A program made the translations under genes and the position numbers. DNA of 64,000 bases from Sphingobacteriaceae bacterium. GTDB taxonomy: Bacteria; Bacteroidota; Bacteroidia; UBA7662. This document shows, in pieces, positions 1 through 10,193 of this stretch. The notes below the pieces were generated by a model. It made no database searches and had not been told where the DNA came from. It was given only the letters and a program-made list of their open reading frames with translations. Numbering within the stretch: position 1 is the first letter of the stretch; the number at the start of each line of letters is the position of its first letter. The DNA lies in assembly GCA_013824115.1 (NCBI GenBank), contig PNNG01000005.1:129075-193074 (forward strand). The letters run 5' to 3'.

Positions 1-759
1 GCCGCGGGTAATGTATGAGCCAATGTTCACCTGGGTGGCTGGTCCTTGAAAAATGGCAATGATATTCGGCGACAGGGTGGTGCCGGGTACGTTGCGGCTG
101 CCGCGAACCACCTCAAAATTGGCGCCTGCATGCAAAGTGGTGCGCAAGTTCCAGGGTACTACGCCGGGAGGAATGAGCGACTGATTGGGCTGGGTAAGGT
201 GATGCACCGCAAATCCACCGTAAAATTGATCGGAAAACAAAATGGCCCCTGCACTGAAATCGTGCATATTGGCATTGGTTACATTTTGAAAAGGCAGAAT
301 TTCTTGGGTAGTGCCCGGTTGGATGCCGAGACGTGCATCAATTTCGTCGGGAAATACCAAGCCGTTCCAATTCAACGACCGCTGGGCAAACATATATTGA
401 AAACCGGTTTTCAACACCAAATTGCGGTTGATGGTGAGGTTGTTCGAATACATGATGGCTACCTGGTTGTGCTGGAAATTATTGTCGCCAATTTGATCCG
501 ACAGCACTTGAATACCAAATCCACCGCTGATGGCGCTGAAGTACTGGTCGTAAGAGGCCGCATAGGTCACAAAATTTCCGGGTAGGCTGGGCCACTGGTT
601 CCGATAATTCAGAATGATACGCGGACCCACGCCGCTTCCAGCAAAGGCTGGATTGAGGTAAAGTGGATTGGCGTAAAACTGAGAAAAAGCAACGTCCTGC
701 GCTCCCGACAAAGAAGCCGTGAACAACAGTAAGAGAGCGAATGATAGCTTGCGAAGCAT
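1..759 (-). CDS. PorP/SprF family type IX secretion membrane protein, 3' end missing
   Basis: The first 253 codons of a gene that runs off the left edge of the window. The start is an ATG at 759 followed by a signal peptide (MLRKLSFALLLLFTASLSGAQ). The next residues read DVAFSQFYANPLYLNPAFAGS, cut here to its key pieces SQFYANPLYLNPA and PAFAGS, the hallmark start of PorP/SprF proteins. In that family these are outer-membrane beta-barrels that anchor or assist T9SS surface adhesins. The body continues with Tyr/Asn/Gly-rich strands (NYRNQWPSL, YDQYFSAISGGFG, MYSNNLTINRNL). The nearest neighbour is porU, transcribed divergently, which fits a secretion context. A weak -7-like element (TACGTTTC, minus strand 782-775) lies 15 bases before the ATG. 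The C-terminal end and any SprF partner gene cannot be seen. Confidence 0.85.
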   Translation of the reverse strand, partial: MLRKLSFALLLLFTASLSGAQDVAFSQFYANPLYLNPAFAGSGVGPRIILNYRNQWPSLPGNFVTYAASYDQYFSAISGGFGIQVLSDQIGDNNFQHNQVAIMYSNNLTINRNLVLKTGFQYMFAQRSLNWNGLVFPDEIDARLGIQPGTTQEILPFQNVTNANMHDFSAGAILFSDQFYGGFAVHHLTQPNQSLIPPGVVPWNLRTTLHAGANFEVVRGSRNVPGTTLSPNIIAIFQGPATQVNIGSYITRG

Positions 760-934
760 TTTTACAGATTATCGGAAACGTAAATTTTATACTTTTTAAG
801 TTATGAACCAATTTTCACAGCCGTATTTTTATGTTTTTGGCCGAAAAAAATGAAAAACTGGGCTTGGGTCGCTTTTGTTGATACACTAAAAGACAAAAGA
901 TGCAGTTATTAGCAGGTTCAATTACTTTTACCTG

Positions 935-3900
935 ATGATGCGATTGGTAGTGCTTTCGGTTCTTTTGCTGCTTTCTGTTGCAGTGGGAGCCCAAAACCGA
1001 GTGGAGCTGCGCTGGGGAGAACCCACCCGGCACGAGATGGATGAAAGCAGTGCGCTCCGCAGGATCAACTGTTTAGACTGCAGCTATTCTGGCGCCAAAG
1101 CCGAAACGCCTTATTATATAGGTGGGCTCAAAGGCGCTTTCGATTTACAGCTGGAGGTATTAGAAACAGAAATCATCCCCACCTCCGCGCTCCAAAACGT
1201 AGAAATGGCTGGCTGGCCTCAAGATTTTGAAATGGTGCAGCAGCGGGTGCGCGTGCGCAAACAAACCGAAACCCATTACCACCTCAAAGCCATCCGAAAA
1301 ACGGCCGATGGCAGGGTCGAACGCCTTCTGGCATTCCGTATCATCAGCAAGCCCGCCGCCCAAGAAGTGGTTAACAATACCGCTGCCTTTAGAGTAAGCA
1401 GTCAAAACTCGGTTTTACAAACCGGCGACTGGTACCGCATCGGCATCGTCAACGACGGTATGTACCGCATCACCCCGGCCTTTTTGAACAGCATTGGCAT
1501 CAATGCAGCCAATATCGACCCCCGCAACATCCGCATCTACGGAAACGGGGGCGGCATGTTGCCCGAGGCCAATGGTGTTTTCCGATACGACGATTTGGTT
1601 GAAAACCCCATACAGGTGGTAGGGGAAGGCGACGGCAGGTTTGATGCCAGTGATTATGTGCTTTTTTATGCCGAAGGCCCGCACAAATGGCGCTACAACA
1701 CCACCAGCGGCAACTACAACCACCAGTTTAATCTCTACGCCGACACCAATTATTACTTCATCACCGTAAGCTTGGGTGCCGGAAAACGCGTTGCCAACCA
1801 GACACCACCCGCGGCTGCGGCCGATTTTACCAGCACCAGTTTCGATATTTTGCAGTACCACCAACGTGACGAACAAAACCTCATCCGCAGTGGTAGAAAA
1901 TGGTACGGCGAAACTTTTGACTTGGTAAGTAGTCGCGATTTTTCATTCAATATGCCCAACCGGCTTACCAACGTGCCTGTTTTTATTCGAGCCGAAGTAG
2001 CCGCACGCAACTTGGGCGTTCCTGCCAGTTTTCAGCTGCGTAGCGGGGGAGTTTTGCTGAGCAACATCAATGTGGCCTCCACCAGCAGCTACTACCTAGA
2101 TACCCATATGCACGAAGGCAGGGCTGAGGTGAATCACCTTTCGAACATCAATCCCCTGCCCATTACGCTCAGCTATGCCCGTCCCAATAACTTTTCGCAA
2201 GGCTGGCTCGATTTCATTGAAGTGCAGGCCCGGGCCGACCTCAATTTGAATGGGCATGGTGGACAGCTTATCATCCGCGATAAAAACAGCATCGCGTCGG
2301 GCAGGGTTACCCGTTTCGATTTGGCCGGGGCGAGCACCACCGAGCAGGTATGGGAGATTACGCAGGTAGAAAGCATATCGCGGATGGCACTTATTGGCAC
2401 TGGCAGAGGTGCCGCTTTTGATGCCGCTACCGACAGCTTGCGCAGCTTCATTGCCTTCAACGGAGCCAATTTTCCAACCCCCATTCCTTTGGGTACAGTG
2501 CCTAACCAAAACTTGCATGGCATTCAACGCGCCGATATGATCATTGTGTCGCCCACAGAATTCGCGGGTCCGGCCAATCAACTCGCCAGTCTCCACCAAA
2601 ACATGGATGGTTTGACTGTAGTAGTGGTTACGCCTCAACAGATTTACAACGAGTTTTCGTCGGGCCGGCAAGATATTACCGCCATTCGTTCTTTTGCCAA
2701 GATGTTGTATGACCGGGCTCCTGCCGGACAAGAACCCCGCTACCTTTTGCTACTCGGCTCTTCGTCGTTCGATTACAAATACCGCATTGCTGGCAACGCC
2801 AACTGGGTGCCTACTTTCCAGAGTCCCAATTCGAACAATCCCATTCAATCGTATTGTGCCGACAGCTATTTCGGCTTGTTAGACGACAATGAAGGCGCTT
2901 TTTCGGTGGGCAGTGCCGACCGCATGGACATTGCCATCGGCAGGATGCCCGCGAAGAGCGTGCAACAAGCACAAGACATGGTGAATAAAATAGTGGCCTA
3001 CCTCGATCCGAACACCCATGGCGATTGGAAAAACCAGTTCATGTTGGTGGCCGACGACGAAGACAATAATATTCACATCAACGACTCGGAGCAACTGGCC
3101 GGCATGATTGGTACTGTTTTCCCCTATGGCGTGGTGAAAAAGGTGTATTTCGATGCATATCGACAGGAATCACGCCCTGGCGGCACCCGTTATCCCAACG
3201 TCAACCGCGACATCAATGCCCGCATGAATTTAGGCAGCTTTTTGGTGAGCTACCTGGGTCATGGCGGCATCAACGGCTGGGCAGAGGAGCGGGTATTGAC
3301 CATTCCCGAAATACAGGCCTGGAACAGTGGCGGCAAGCTGCCATTGATGATTACGGCCACTTGTGAATTTACGCGTTACGACAATCCCACATTTACCAGT
3401 GCCGGTGAATGGGTATTGCTAAACCCCCGGGGAGGAGCGGTGGCTTTGATGACCACCACCCGGGTAACTTTTACTAATACAAACATGGCTTTAAGCACCA
3501 ATATTTTGAGAGATCAGCTGTTCAGAAAAGTGGGCGGCAAGTTTCAGACTTTGGGCGAAATATTCATGAATGCAGCCAATCCGCTTTTGTTTGAGGTAAA
3601 CACCCGCAATTTTTGCTTGTTAGGCGATCCGGCATTGACCTTGGCCTATCCCAAAGAAGCGGCAGCCGTTACACACATCAATAACATTGAGGTAAGTGCC
3701 TTGCCCGATACGCTACGGGCCTTGGCCAAAGTGCGCATATCGGGCGATGTGCGCAATGCTGCCAACAATCAAACGCTAAGTAATTTTAATGGGGTACTAA
3801 CTCCCACCGTTTTCGACAAGCCTTCTGAAATCACCACCCTGGCCAACGATCTTTCGTCCTTTCCGCGCGCCTACACCGAATTCAGAAATATCATTTATCG

Positions 3901-4738
3901 AGGAAGGGCCACCATTGCTAACGGACAATGGTCGTTTACCTTCATTGTTCCACGCGATATTGCCTACAATTTTGGAGTAGGCCGCGTGAACCTCTATGCC
4001 ACCAACCGCACCATAGATGCAGCGGGCGATTTCAGGGGCTTTATAGTTGGCGGAACCGACACCAATTTTGTGCCCGATTATACGGGGCCACAATTGCGCC
4101 TATACATGAACGACCGGAGTTTTGTGAATGGCGGCATTACCGACCAAAACCCCTTGTTTGTTGCCGAACTTACCGACAGCAGCGGCATCAACACAGTGGG
4201 GTCGGGCATTGGACGGGATATAACCTTGGTTCGCAACAACGAGGTAAACAGTCCAATCATTCTCAATGAGTTTTACGAAGCCTCGCTCGACGATTATACC
4301 AAAGGAGAGATCCGCTATCCCTTCTTTAAGTTGGCGGCGGGCAACTATACCTTGCGGATGAAGGCCTGGGATGTACACAACAACTCCGCCGAAGGTTCGC
4401 TTGACTTCGTTGTAGCCGAAAACGCCAAGTTAGCCATCGCCAATCTGTTGAATTATCCGAATCCATTTACTACGCAAACCACCTTCCATTTCGACCACAA
4501 CCGTCCGAACCAACCCCTGGAGGCCATCTTACAAGTGTACACGGTAAGTGGCAAATTGGTGAAAACGCTTAAAAAGACCTTTGTGACTTCGGGCTTTCAC
4601 GCCAGCGAATTAGAATGGGATGGGCTCGACGATTTTGGCGACCGCATTGGGCGTGGTGTATATGTTTATCGGCTAAGATTGCGCGCAGCCGATGGCGAAA
4701 GCGTGCAAGACACACAAAAACTGGTAATTTTACGTTAA
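935..4738 (+). CDS. porU: Type IX secretion system sortase PorU
   Basis: 1267 residues, the usual size for PorU. It is the C25 (gingipain-family) cysteine peptidase that removes the C-terminal sorting domain from T9SS cargo at the cell surface and helps attach cargo. A signal peptide (MMRLVVLSVLLLLSVAVGAQ) starts the protein. The catalytic histidine is in LGHGGINGW (His about 776) and the catalytic cysteine in TATCEFTRYDNP (Cys about 810). The C-terminal about 90 residues form an FlgD-like/T9SS C-terminal domain (NYPNPF ... VYTVSGKLVKT ... GRGVYVYRL). Two adjacent ATGs (935 and 938) are possible starts. The gene is followed directly by porV, the usual partner; the porU stop codon lies just upstream of a porV promoter-like element. 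Confidence 0.95.
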   Translation: MMRLVVLSVLLLLSVAVGAQNRVELRWGEPTRHEMDESSALRRINCLDCSYSGAKAETPYYIGGLKGAFDLQLEVLETEIIPTSALQNVEMAGWPQDFEMVQQRVRVRKQTETHYHLKAIRKTADGRVERLLAFRIISKPAAQEVVNNTAAFRVSSQNSVLQTGDWYRIGIVNDGMYRITPAFLNSIGINAANIDPRNIRIYGNGGGMLPEANGVFRYDDLVENPIQVVGEGDGRFDASDYVLFYAEGPHKWRYNTTSGNYNHQFNLYADTNYYFITVSLGAGKRVANQTPPAAAADFTSTSFDILQYHQRDEQNLIRSGRKWYGETFDLVSSRDFSFNMPNRLTNVPVFIRAEVAARNLGVPASFQLRSGGVLLSNINVASTSSYYLDTHMHEGRAEVNHLSNINPLPITLSYARPNNFSQGWLDFIEVQARADLNLNGHGGQLIIRDKNSIASGRVTRFDLAGASTTEQVWEITQVESISRMALIGTGRGAAFDAATDSLRSFIAFNGANFPTPIPLGTVPNQNLHGIQRADMIIVSPTEFAGPANQLASLHQNMDGLTVVVVTPQQIYNEFSSGRQDITAIRSFAKMLYDRAPAGQEPRYLLLLGSSSFDYKYRIAGNANWVPTFQSPNSNNPIQSYCADSYFGLLDDNEGAFSVGSADRMDIAIGRMPAKSVQQAQDMVNKIVAYLDPNTHGDWKNQFMLVADDEDNNIHINDSEQLAGMIGTVFPYGVVKKVYFDAYRQESRPGGTRYPNVNRDINARMNLGSFLVSYLGHGGINGWAEERVLTIPEIQAWNSGGKLPLMITATCEFTRYDNPTFTSAGEWVLLNPRGGAVALMTTTRVTFTNTNMALSTNILRDQLFRKVGGKFQTLGEIFMNAANPLLFEVNTRNFCLLGDPALTLAYPKEAAAVTHINNIEVSALPDTLRALAKVRISGDVRNAANNQTLSNFNGVLTPTVFDKPSEITTLANDLSSFPRAYTEFRNIIYRGRATIANGQWSFTFIVPRDIAYNFGVGRVNLYATNRTIDAAGDFRGFIVGGTDTNFVPDYTGPQLRLYMNDRSFVNGGITDQNPLFVAELTDSSGINTVGSGIGRDITLVRNNEVNSPIILNEFYEASLDDYTKGEIRYPFFKLAAGNYTLRMKAWDVHNNSAEGSLDFVVAENAKLAIANLLNYPNPFTTQTTFHFDHNRPNQPLEAILQVYTVSGKLVKTLKKTFVTSGFHASELEWDGLDDFGDRIGRGVYVYRLRLRAADGESVQDTQKLVILR

Positions 4739-4741
4739 TGA

Positions 4742-4770
4742 TTGCCTCCAAACCGAATCCATTATCTTTG
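4742..4770 (+). promoter_or_regulatory. Putative porV promoter (TTG ... TATCTTTG)
   Basis: TATCTTTG at 4763-4770 is an exact match to the Bacteroidota -7 consensus TAnnTTTG. A TTG at 4742-4744 lies 18 bases upstream, near the expected -33 spacing. It begins right after the porU stop and sits 18 bases before the porV ATG, so porV can probably be made independently of porU. Assigned from sequence only. Confidence 0.5.
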
Positions 4771-4788
4771 CCCATTATTCATTTCACT

Positions 4789-6015
4789 ATGATGCATCTG
4801 AAAACGATTGTCGCCCTTACGAGTACCGCGGTTTTGCTAGGTAATTCTGCTGCCCAAGCACAAATCAACCAAGGACAGTTAGGTGGCGCCAACCTCAATA
4901 CCATAACCACCGCTGTGCCCTTTCTCATGATCTCTCCCGATGCACGTTCGGGTGCCATGGGCGATGCGGGTGTGGCACTTTCGGCTGATGCCAACAGCAT
5001 CCACTGGAATGCCGCCAAAATGGCCTTCGCCAAAGACAAAACGGGTATTGCGCTCAACTATACGCCTTGGTTGCGCAACTTGGTGCCGGATATCAGCTTA
5101 TCGTATCTTTCGGCTTATACCAAAATTGATGATCGCCAAACCGTGGGTTTGAGCTTGCGCTATTTTTCTCTGGGCGATATCACCTTTACCAACATCAATG
5201 GCGAGCAAATTGCCACTTTCAGGCCGAACGAGCTGGCCGTTGACGGGGCCTATGCCCGAAAGCTGAGCGATCGATTCAGTATGGGTATTGCGTTGCGCTA
5301 TATTTATTCGAACTTGGCTGCCGGCCTCGACCAAAACCAGCAAACCATTCCCGGTCAATCGGCAGCTGCCGACATTTCGGCTTTTTACACCCAGCCCGCT
5401 GAAATTTTTGGCAAGAAGGGCGAGTTTTCAATGGGTGCCAACATCAGCAATTTGGGCGCTAAGATTGCTTACACCGAGTCGGGCAATGCCAATTTCCTGC
5501 CTGCCAACTTGCGTTTAGGTACCGCAGTGAAATCGCAAATCGACGAATACAACAGCATCACCTTCACGCTTGATTTGAACAAGTTGCTGGTGCCTTCTAA
5601 CCCCATTTACCAGCGCGACAATAACGGAAGAATTCAGTTTGATCCCATTACCGGGGTGCCTTTGATTGAACGTGGAGTAGATCCCAATCAGTTGGCTGTA
5701 TTGGAAGGTGCATTCAGCTCGTTTGGCGATGCACCCGATGGGGCCTTGGAGGAGTTGCGCGAAATCAACATTTCTACCGGCATTGAATACTGGTACAACA
5801 ATGTTTTCGCTTTGCGCGGGGGCTATTTTTACGAGCACCCCACCAAAGGCGGCCGCCAGTTCATGACCTTCGGTGCTGGTTTAAAGTACCAGGTGTTCAA
5901 CATCAACTTTGCTTATCTGGTGCCAACCACCCGTTTGCAGGGGGGCAATCCACTGGAAAACACCTTGCGTTTCAGCCTCATGTTCGATTTGGCAGCGTTC
6001 GGGTCGAATAAATAA
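4789..6015 (+). CDS. porV: Type IX secretion outer-membrane protein PorV
   Basis: 408 residues. PorV is the 14-stranded outer-membrane shuttle that takes cargo from the SprA/Sov translocon to PorU. It starts with a signal peptide (MMHLKTIVALTSTAVLLGNS, then AAQAQ). The family signature near the mature N-terminus is present: PFLMISPDARSGAMGDAG followed by DANSIHWNAAKMAF. Further strands carry the usual alternating pattern and the protein ends LRFSLMFDLAAFGSNK. The reading frame is open further upstream, but the region before 4789 overlaps porU and holds the promoter, so ATG 4789 (or 4792) is preferred. A hairpin terminator follows at 6035. Confidence 0.93.
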   Translation: MMHLKTIVALTSTAVLLGNSAAQAQINQGQLGGANLNTITTAVPFLMISPDARSGAMGDAGVALSADANSIHWNAAKMAFAKDKTGIALNYTPWLRNLVPDISLSYLSAYTKIDDRQTVGLSLRYFSLGDITFTNINGEQIATFRPNELAVDGAYARKLSDRFSMGIALRYIYSNLAAGLDQNQQTIPGQSAAADISAFYTQPAEIFGKKGEFSMGANISNLGAKIAYTESGNANFLPANLRLGTAVKSQIDEYNSITFTLDLNKLLVPSNPIYQRDNNGRIQFDPITGVPLIERGVDPNQLAVLEGAFSSFGDAPDGALEELREINISTGIEYWYNNVFALRGGYFYEHPTKGGRQFMTFGAGLKYQVFNINFAYLVPTTRLQGGNPLENTLRFSLMFDLAAFGSNK

Positions 6016-6034
6016 CGCCTATTCACTTACCATC

Positions 6035-6059
6035 TACCCGCTTAGGCGGGTATTTTTTT
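6035..6059 (+). terminator. Rho-independent terminator after porV
   Basis: Stem TACCCGC (6035-6041), loop TTAG, stem GCGGGTA (6046-6052), then a run of seven T (6053-6059). It lies 19 bases after the porV stop. The same T-run, TATTTTTTTG, ends 3 bases before the next ATG, so it could double as a relaxed -7 element. Confidence 0.8.
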
Positions 6060-6062
6060 GCC

Positions 6063-6698
6063 ATGTTACACGTATTTACCTTCAATCCTTTTTCCGAGAA
6101 CACCTACATTTTGGTTGCTGAAAGCAGCCGAGAAGCGCTTTTATTCGATCCCGGATGTTACGGAAAGCACGAATGCCTGCAGCTGCAGCAATGGTTTGAG
6201 GAGCACAACATTCGACCTGTGCGGCTGTTGCTTACCCATGCGCACATCGACCACATATTGGGCAATGCTTTCGTTTTTGAGCAATATGGGCTGCAGCCCT
6301 GGTTACACGAAAAAGATTTGGCTGATTTGCAGCGCCTGGTAGCCTATGCACCGGTTTTTGGCATCGAAGCCGAGGCATCGCCCGAACCGGCAGGTTGGCT
6401 CAAACACGGCGAAACCATTGAATTCGGCGGCAAAGCGATAGAGCTTCGCGAAGCGCCTGGTCATTCGGCCGGAAGTATTTGTTTTATTAACCATACCGAT
6501 GGTTACGTGATTGGAGGCGATGTGCTTTTTGCCGGCAGCATTGGCCGAACCGATTTGCCAGGCGGTAACCTCAACACCTTGCTCACTTCAGTGCGCGAGC
6601 AGCTGTTCAGCTTGCCAAACGATTATACAGTGTATCCCGGGCACGGGCCTGCTACGACCATTGGCGACGAAAAGCGACACAATCCGTTTTTTCAGTAA
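6063..6698 (+). CDS. MBL-fold metallo-hydrolase (glyoxalase II-like)
   Basis: 211 residues, a compact single-domain member of the metallo-beta-lactamase fold. The metal-binding HxHxDH motif is THAHIDHILGN (His59, His61, Asp63, His64). Further ligands are in APGHSAGSICF, in GGDVLFAGSIGRTD (the bridging Asp) and in YPGHGPATTIGDEK near the C-terminus. Proteins of this size and layout hydrolyse thioesters such as S-lactoylglutathione analogues, but the substrate cannot be read from sequence. No signal peptide, so cytoplasmic. It starts just after the porV terminator and has its own short leader. Confidence 0.9.
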   Translation: MLHVFTFNPFSENTYILVAESSREALLFDPGCYGKHECLQLQQWFEEHNIRPVRLLLTHAHIDHILGNAFVFEQYGLQPWLHEKDLADLQRLVAYAPVFGIEAEASPEPAGWLKHGETIEFGGKAIELREAPGHSAGSICFINHTDGYVIGGDVLFAGSIGRTDLPGGNLNTLLTSVREQLFSLPNDYTVYPGHGPATTIGDEKRHNPFFQ

Positions 6699-6827
6699 AA
6701 TGTAAGCTTTTTAGAATCACGGCTGCACAATAGCACAGCATGCTGGTCGTTTGCCCAAAAGCTGCTATTTTTAAGGGTTGTTCGTCATCCACAGAACCAG
6801 CTGTGGTTTGGCTTGTTAAATGCATTG

Positions 6828-9800
6828 ATGTTAGGGCATTTTGGTAGGCGTTTGTTTGGTTTGTGGCTGCTTTTGGCGGTAGGTACCGCTTATGGCCAAA
6901 ACCAATCGTCGCAAACGTTTTTCGGCAAGAACAAAATTCAATACCGCGACTTTGAGTGGTCGTCGCTGAGCGGACCCAATTTTGAAGTGTATTACAGCGT
7001 GGGGGGTCGCGAATTAGGCGTTTATGCCGCTACCATTGCCGAACAAACCATCCGCCAAATGGAAGATTTTTTGAACTACCGGGCCGATGGCAGATACCAA
7101 ATACTTATTTACAACAACATCAGCGACCTTAACCAAACCAATTTGGGTTTTGACTTGGAGCAGTACAATACCGGCGGTTTAACCCGTTTGGGTGGCAACA
7201 AGGTATTGGTACATTTCTCCGATAGCAGAGATGCCTTTTTACGAGAACTGCGGGTGGGCATTGCCAAAGTGTTGCTTTTCGACATGATGTACGGTGGTAA
7301 TATTGGCGAGCGTGTTCAAAACGCGGCCTTGGTTTATTTACCCGATTGGTATTTGAATGGCTTGTTTGCTTTTGTACATACCGAATGGGGTACCGAACAA
7401 GACAATCAGCTGCGCGAATTGCTTTCGAAAAAGCGCGTGAAAAAATTCAACCAGCTGTTAGCTCAAAATCCCGAATTGGCAGGGCACAGCTTTTGGCACT
7501 TTGTAAGCGAAAAGTATGGCCGTACCGCGGTGCCCAATATGTTGTACTTCACCCGCGTAAACCGCGATTTCCAAACCGGAATGCGCATGGTTACCGAGAA
7601 AAAGATGAAGGCACTTTCCAAAGATTGGCTGAGCTACTACCGGGCACGATACCAGAACGATGATGCCGAGCGCAGCTGGCCAAGCGATACTTTGGTGCTG
7701 AAGAAAATCCGGAAAAAATCGGAACTCACCCAACTCAAGCTCAGTCCCGATGGCACGCGCCTCGCCTATGTAGAACACCGCAAGGGCATTCACCGCATGT
7801 ATGTGCACGATCTTACCAGCAACAAACGCAAGCGCATCCACAAAAGCGGTGTAAAATGGCAAATGCTTTACGGCGGAAATTTATATCCCGTACTGGCATG
7901 GCACCCCAACAGCAGAAGCATTGGCTATTTTTTCGATATCAAAGGGCGCGTGCATTTTGGCACCATCAAATTCGACGATAAAGGGAAATTTGAAGTAAAC
8001 GAATACCCGCTTTTCCGCTTCGATCAGGTATACGACATCGATTATAGCCCTGATGGGCAACACATCGCCTTGGCGGGTGCACGCAATGGTCAAACCGATA
8101 TTTATCTGTACCATGTGCCCAGTAAGCGCATTCTACCCATCACAAGCGACCCTTTTGATGATTATGAACCGCGCTTTTACGACAACGGCAAGCGGCTGCT
8201 GTTTGCTTCCAATCGGTCGATTGACAGCCTGATTCAATTTAGCGGCGATAGCTTAGAGCCACAGGCAAAAACCGATCTGTTCTCTTTCTCTTTTGAAGGC
8301 AAAGACAGGCAAAGGGTACTTCGTCTCACCGAAACCCCGCAAGTAGCCGAGCGCTCTCCAAAATGGCAATTTGGGCGCTATTTCAGCTACTTAAGCGATG
8401 CGAATGGCATTGTAAACCGACAATTGGGTTATATCGACAGCATTGCCTACACCCTGGTGCGCGACAGTACCTATTATCTCGTTTCGGCCGAAGGCGACAG
8501 TTTGCTGCAAACCCATTACGATACCTTGCAGTTGTACCGCGACACCTCTTACCATGTTTCAGCAAGCAATTACAGAAGAAACATCGTTTGGCACGATACC
8601 CGGCCCCGAAGTGGCGATTACCTCGAAATCCTTGATTTCAAAAGCAAAAGACCCGTGATTTTTCGTGGCAAAATACAGCCTGGTAGTTTGGCAGCCGTTG
8701 AACAACGTGCTACCAGCACCCAATACCGCCTGCTTTTTGAAAAACAAGTGGCACGAAAACCTGAAAGAAACAAACAACTGGTGAGTTTATCGGTACCGGT
8801 GGGCATGCTCGATAATCAATCGTTTCAAGGCAAAGCCGATTCAAGCAAGTTCAATAAAAGCGGCTATACTTTTCAGTCGCCTTACCGCTTCCCCCTGCTC
8901 GAAGAGCAAAAAAACGGTGATTCCGCCATCGTGGTGCGCGAAATCGAGCCTTTCCGCAAACGTTTGGAAAGTGTAAGTCGCGACCCCTACCGTTTGGCCA
9001 AAACCCGCTTGTACACCACCAATATGAGCATCGATTATATGGTTTCGCAAGTAGGGAATACCATTTTCCAGAACGATATGCCCAGTTTTACGGTGAGCAC
9101 GGTGAATGCGCTCAACCAAAACGCGGGCATCATCCTCAAAGCAGGCTTATCTGATTTGTTTGAAGACCACAAGCTGTCGGGCGGTATGCTCATCAACTCC
9201 GACTTCAGCAACAACCAGTACTATTTGATGTACGAGTACTTGCGCAGGCGCTGGGATCGGCGTTTTCTGTTTGTTCAAAGTCGCTCTCAACGTCAAGAAG
9301 GCTTTGATGTCATCAAAACAAACACCCTCGAAGGGATGGCGCAATTCGTTTATCCGCTCAATCGCTTTCAAAGCATTCGTTTGGCAGGCATATACCGAAG
9401 CGATAACGACACCTATTTGGCCACAGATAGCCGTCGTTTGATTCGAGAAGGGGTGTTTAACCATGTGGCTGGAGCCAAAGCGGAGTTTGTGCAAGACAAT
9501 ACCAAAGAATTGGCATTGAATATTTTGAGAGGAACACGTTGGAAGGTTTATTTAGAAGGCTATCGGTTTTTGAATAACTCGAACGACTATATGGCCGTGC
9601 TGGGCTTAGATTACCGCAGCTACACGCAAATTCATAAAAACATGATTTGGGCCAATCGCATCGCTTCGAATATCAGCTTGGGCGACCGCAAAACGCTATT
9701 CATGTTGGGCGGGGTTGACAATTGGCTCAATCCTAGGTTCGATAATTCATTGGCTCCACCAGCCAACCAAAACTTTGCTTATCGCGGTATTGGAACCAAT

Positions 9801-10193
9801 ATGCGTGGCTTCTTACAAAACGCACGTAACGGTGCCAACTTCTTCCTGATTAATTCGGAAGTGCGCTTTCCTTTTGTTCAGGTCATTTCACGCGCACCTG
9901 TCTCTTCTGAGTTTTGGCGGAATTTGGCCTTGGTCGGTTTCGCCGATGTGGGTACTGCCTGGAGCGGCAGAAACCCTTTCAGCCTCGACAATCCTTTCAA
10001 TGTAACCACCTTTGAAGATGGCCCGGTAAAAGTAACGGTGGTAACCAATAAAAACCCCATTATTGCCGGCTACGGCTTGGGCGCCCGGATGCGTTTGCTG
10101 GGCTATTTCTTACGCATCGACCGGGCTTGGGGGCTCGATGACGGACAAATTTTGCGTCCGGTTTGGTATTTCTCGTTGAGCCTCGATTTTTAA
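6828..10193 (+). CDS. Large outer-membrane protein: degenerate peptidase-MA-like domain, TolB-like propeller, C-terminal D15-like barrel
   Basis: 1121 residues from ATG 6828, which opens a signal peptide (MLGHFGRRLFGLWLLLAVGTAYGQ). Residues about 25-280 resemble the peptidase MA (gluzincin) fold: a LPDWYLNGL segment matches the family LPxWLxEG region, but the family Glu is Asn here and no HExxH is present, so it is probably catalytically dead. Residues about 285-500 hold TolB/WD40-like repeats (LKLSPDGTRLAYVEH, DIDYSPDGQHIALAG, YDNGKRLLFASN). The last about 400 residues look like an Omp85/D15-type beta-barrel (LMYEYLRRRWDRR, YRGIGTNMRGF, ALVGFADVGTAW). Similar proteins in Bacteroidota are annotated only as TolB-like. 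Function unknown. The gene ends in a 4-base overlap with convergent hemN. Confidence 0.75.
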   Translation: MLGHFGRRLFGLWLLLAVGTAYGQNQSSQTFFGKNKIQYRDFEWSSLSGPNFEVYYSVGGRELGVYAATIAEQTIRQMEDFLNYRADGRYQILIYNNISDLNQTNLGFDLEQYNTGGLTRLGGNKVLVHFSDSRDAFLRELRVGIAKVLLFDMMYGGNIGERVQNAALVYLPDWYLNGLFAFVHTEWGTEQDNQLRELLSKKRVKKFNQLLAQNPELAGHSFWHFVSEKYGRTAVPNMLYFTRVNRDFQTGMRMVTEKKMKALSKDWLSYYRARYQNDDAERSWPSDTLVLKKIRKKSELTQLKLSPDGTRLAYVEHRKGIHRMYVHDLTSNKRKRIHKSGVKWQMLYGGNLYPVLAWHPNSRSIGYFFDIKGRVHFGTIKFDDKGKFEVNEYPLFRFDQVYDIDYSPDGQHIALAGARNGQTDIYLYHVPSKRILPITSDPFDDYEPRFYDNGKRLLFASNRSIDSLIQFSGDSLEPQAKTDLFSFSFEGKDRQRVLRLTETPQVAERSPKWQFGRYFSYLSDANGIVNRQLGYIDSIAYTLVRDSTYYLVSAEGDSLLQTHYDTLQLYRDTSYHVSASNYRRNIVWHDTRPRSGDYLEILDFKSKRPVIFRGKIQPGSLAAVEQRATSTQYRLLFEKQVARKPERNKQLVSLSVPVGMLDNQSFQGKADSSKFNKSGYTFQSPYRFPLLEEQKNGDSAIVVREIEPFRKRLESVSRDPYRLAKTRLYTTNMSIDYMVSQVGNTIFQNDMPSFTVSTVNALNQNAGIILKAGLSDLFEDHKLSGGMLINSDFSNNQYYLMYEYLRRRWDRRFLFVQSRSQRQEGFDVIKTNTLEGMAQFVYPLNRFQSIRLAGIYRSDNDTYLATDSRRLIREGVFNHVAGAKAEFVQDNTKELALNILRGTRWKVYLEGYRFLNNSNDYMAVLGLDYRSYTQIHKNMIWANRIASNISLGDRKTLFMLGGVDNWLNPRFDNSLAPPANQNFAYRGIGTNMRGFLQNARNGANFFLINSEVRFPFVQVISRAPVSSEFWRNLALVGFADVGTAWSGRNPFSLDNPFNVTTFEDGPVKVTVVTNKNPIIAGYGLGARMRLLGYFLRIDRAWGLDDGQILRPVWYFSLSLDF

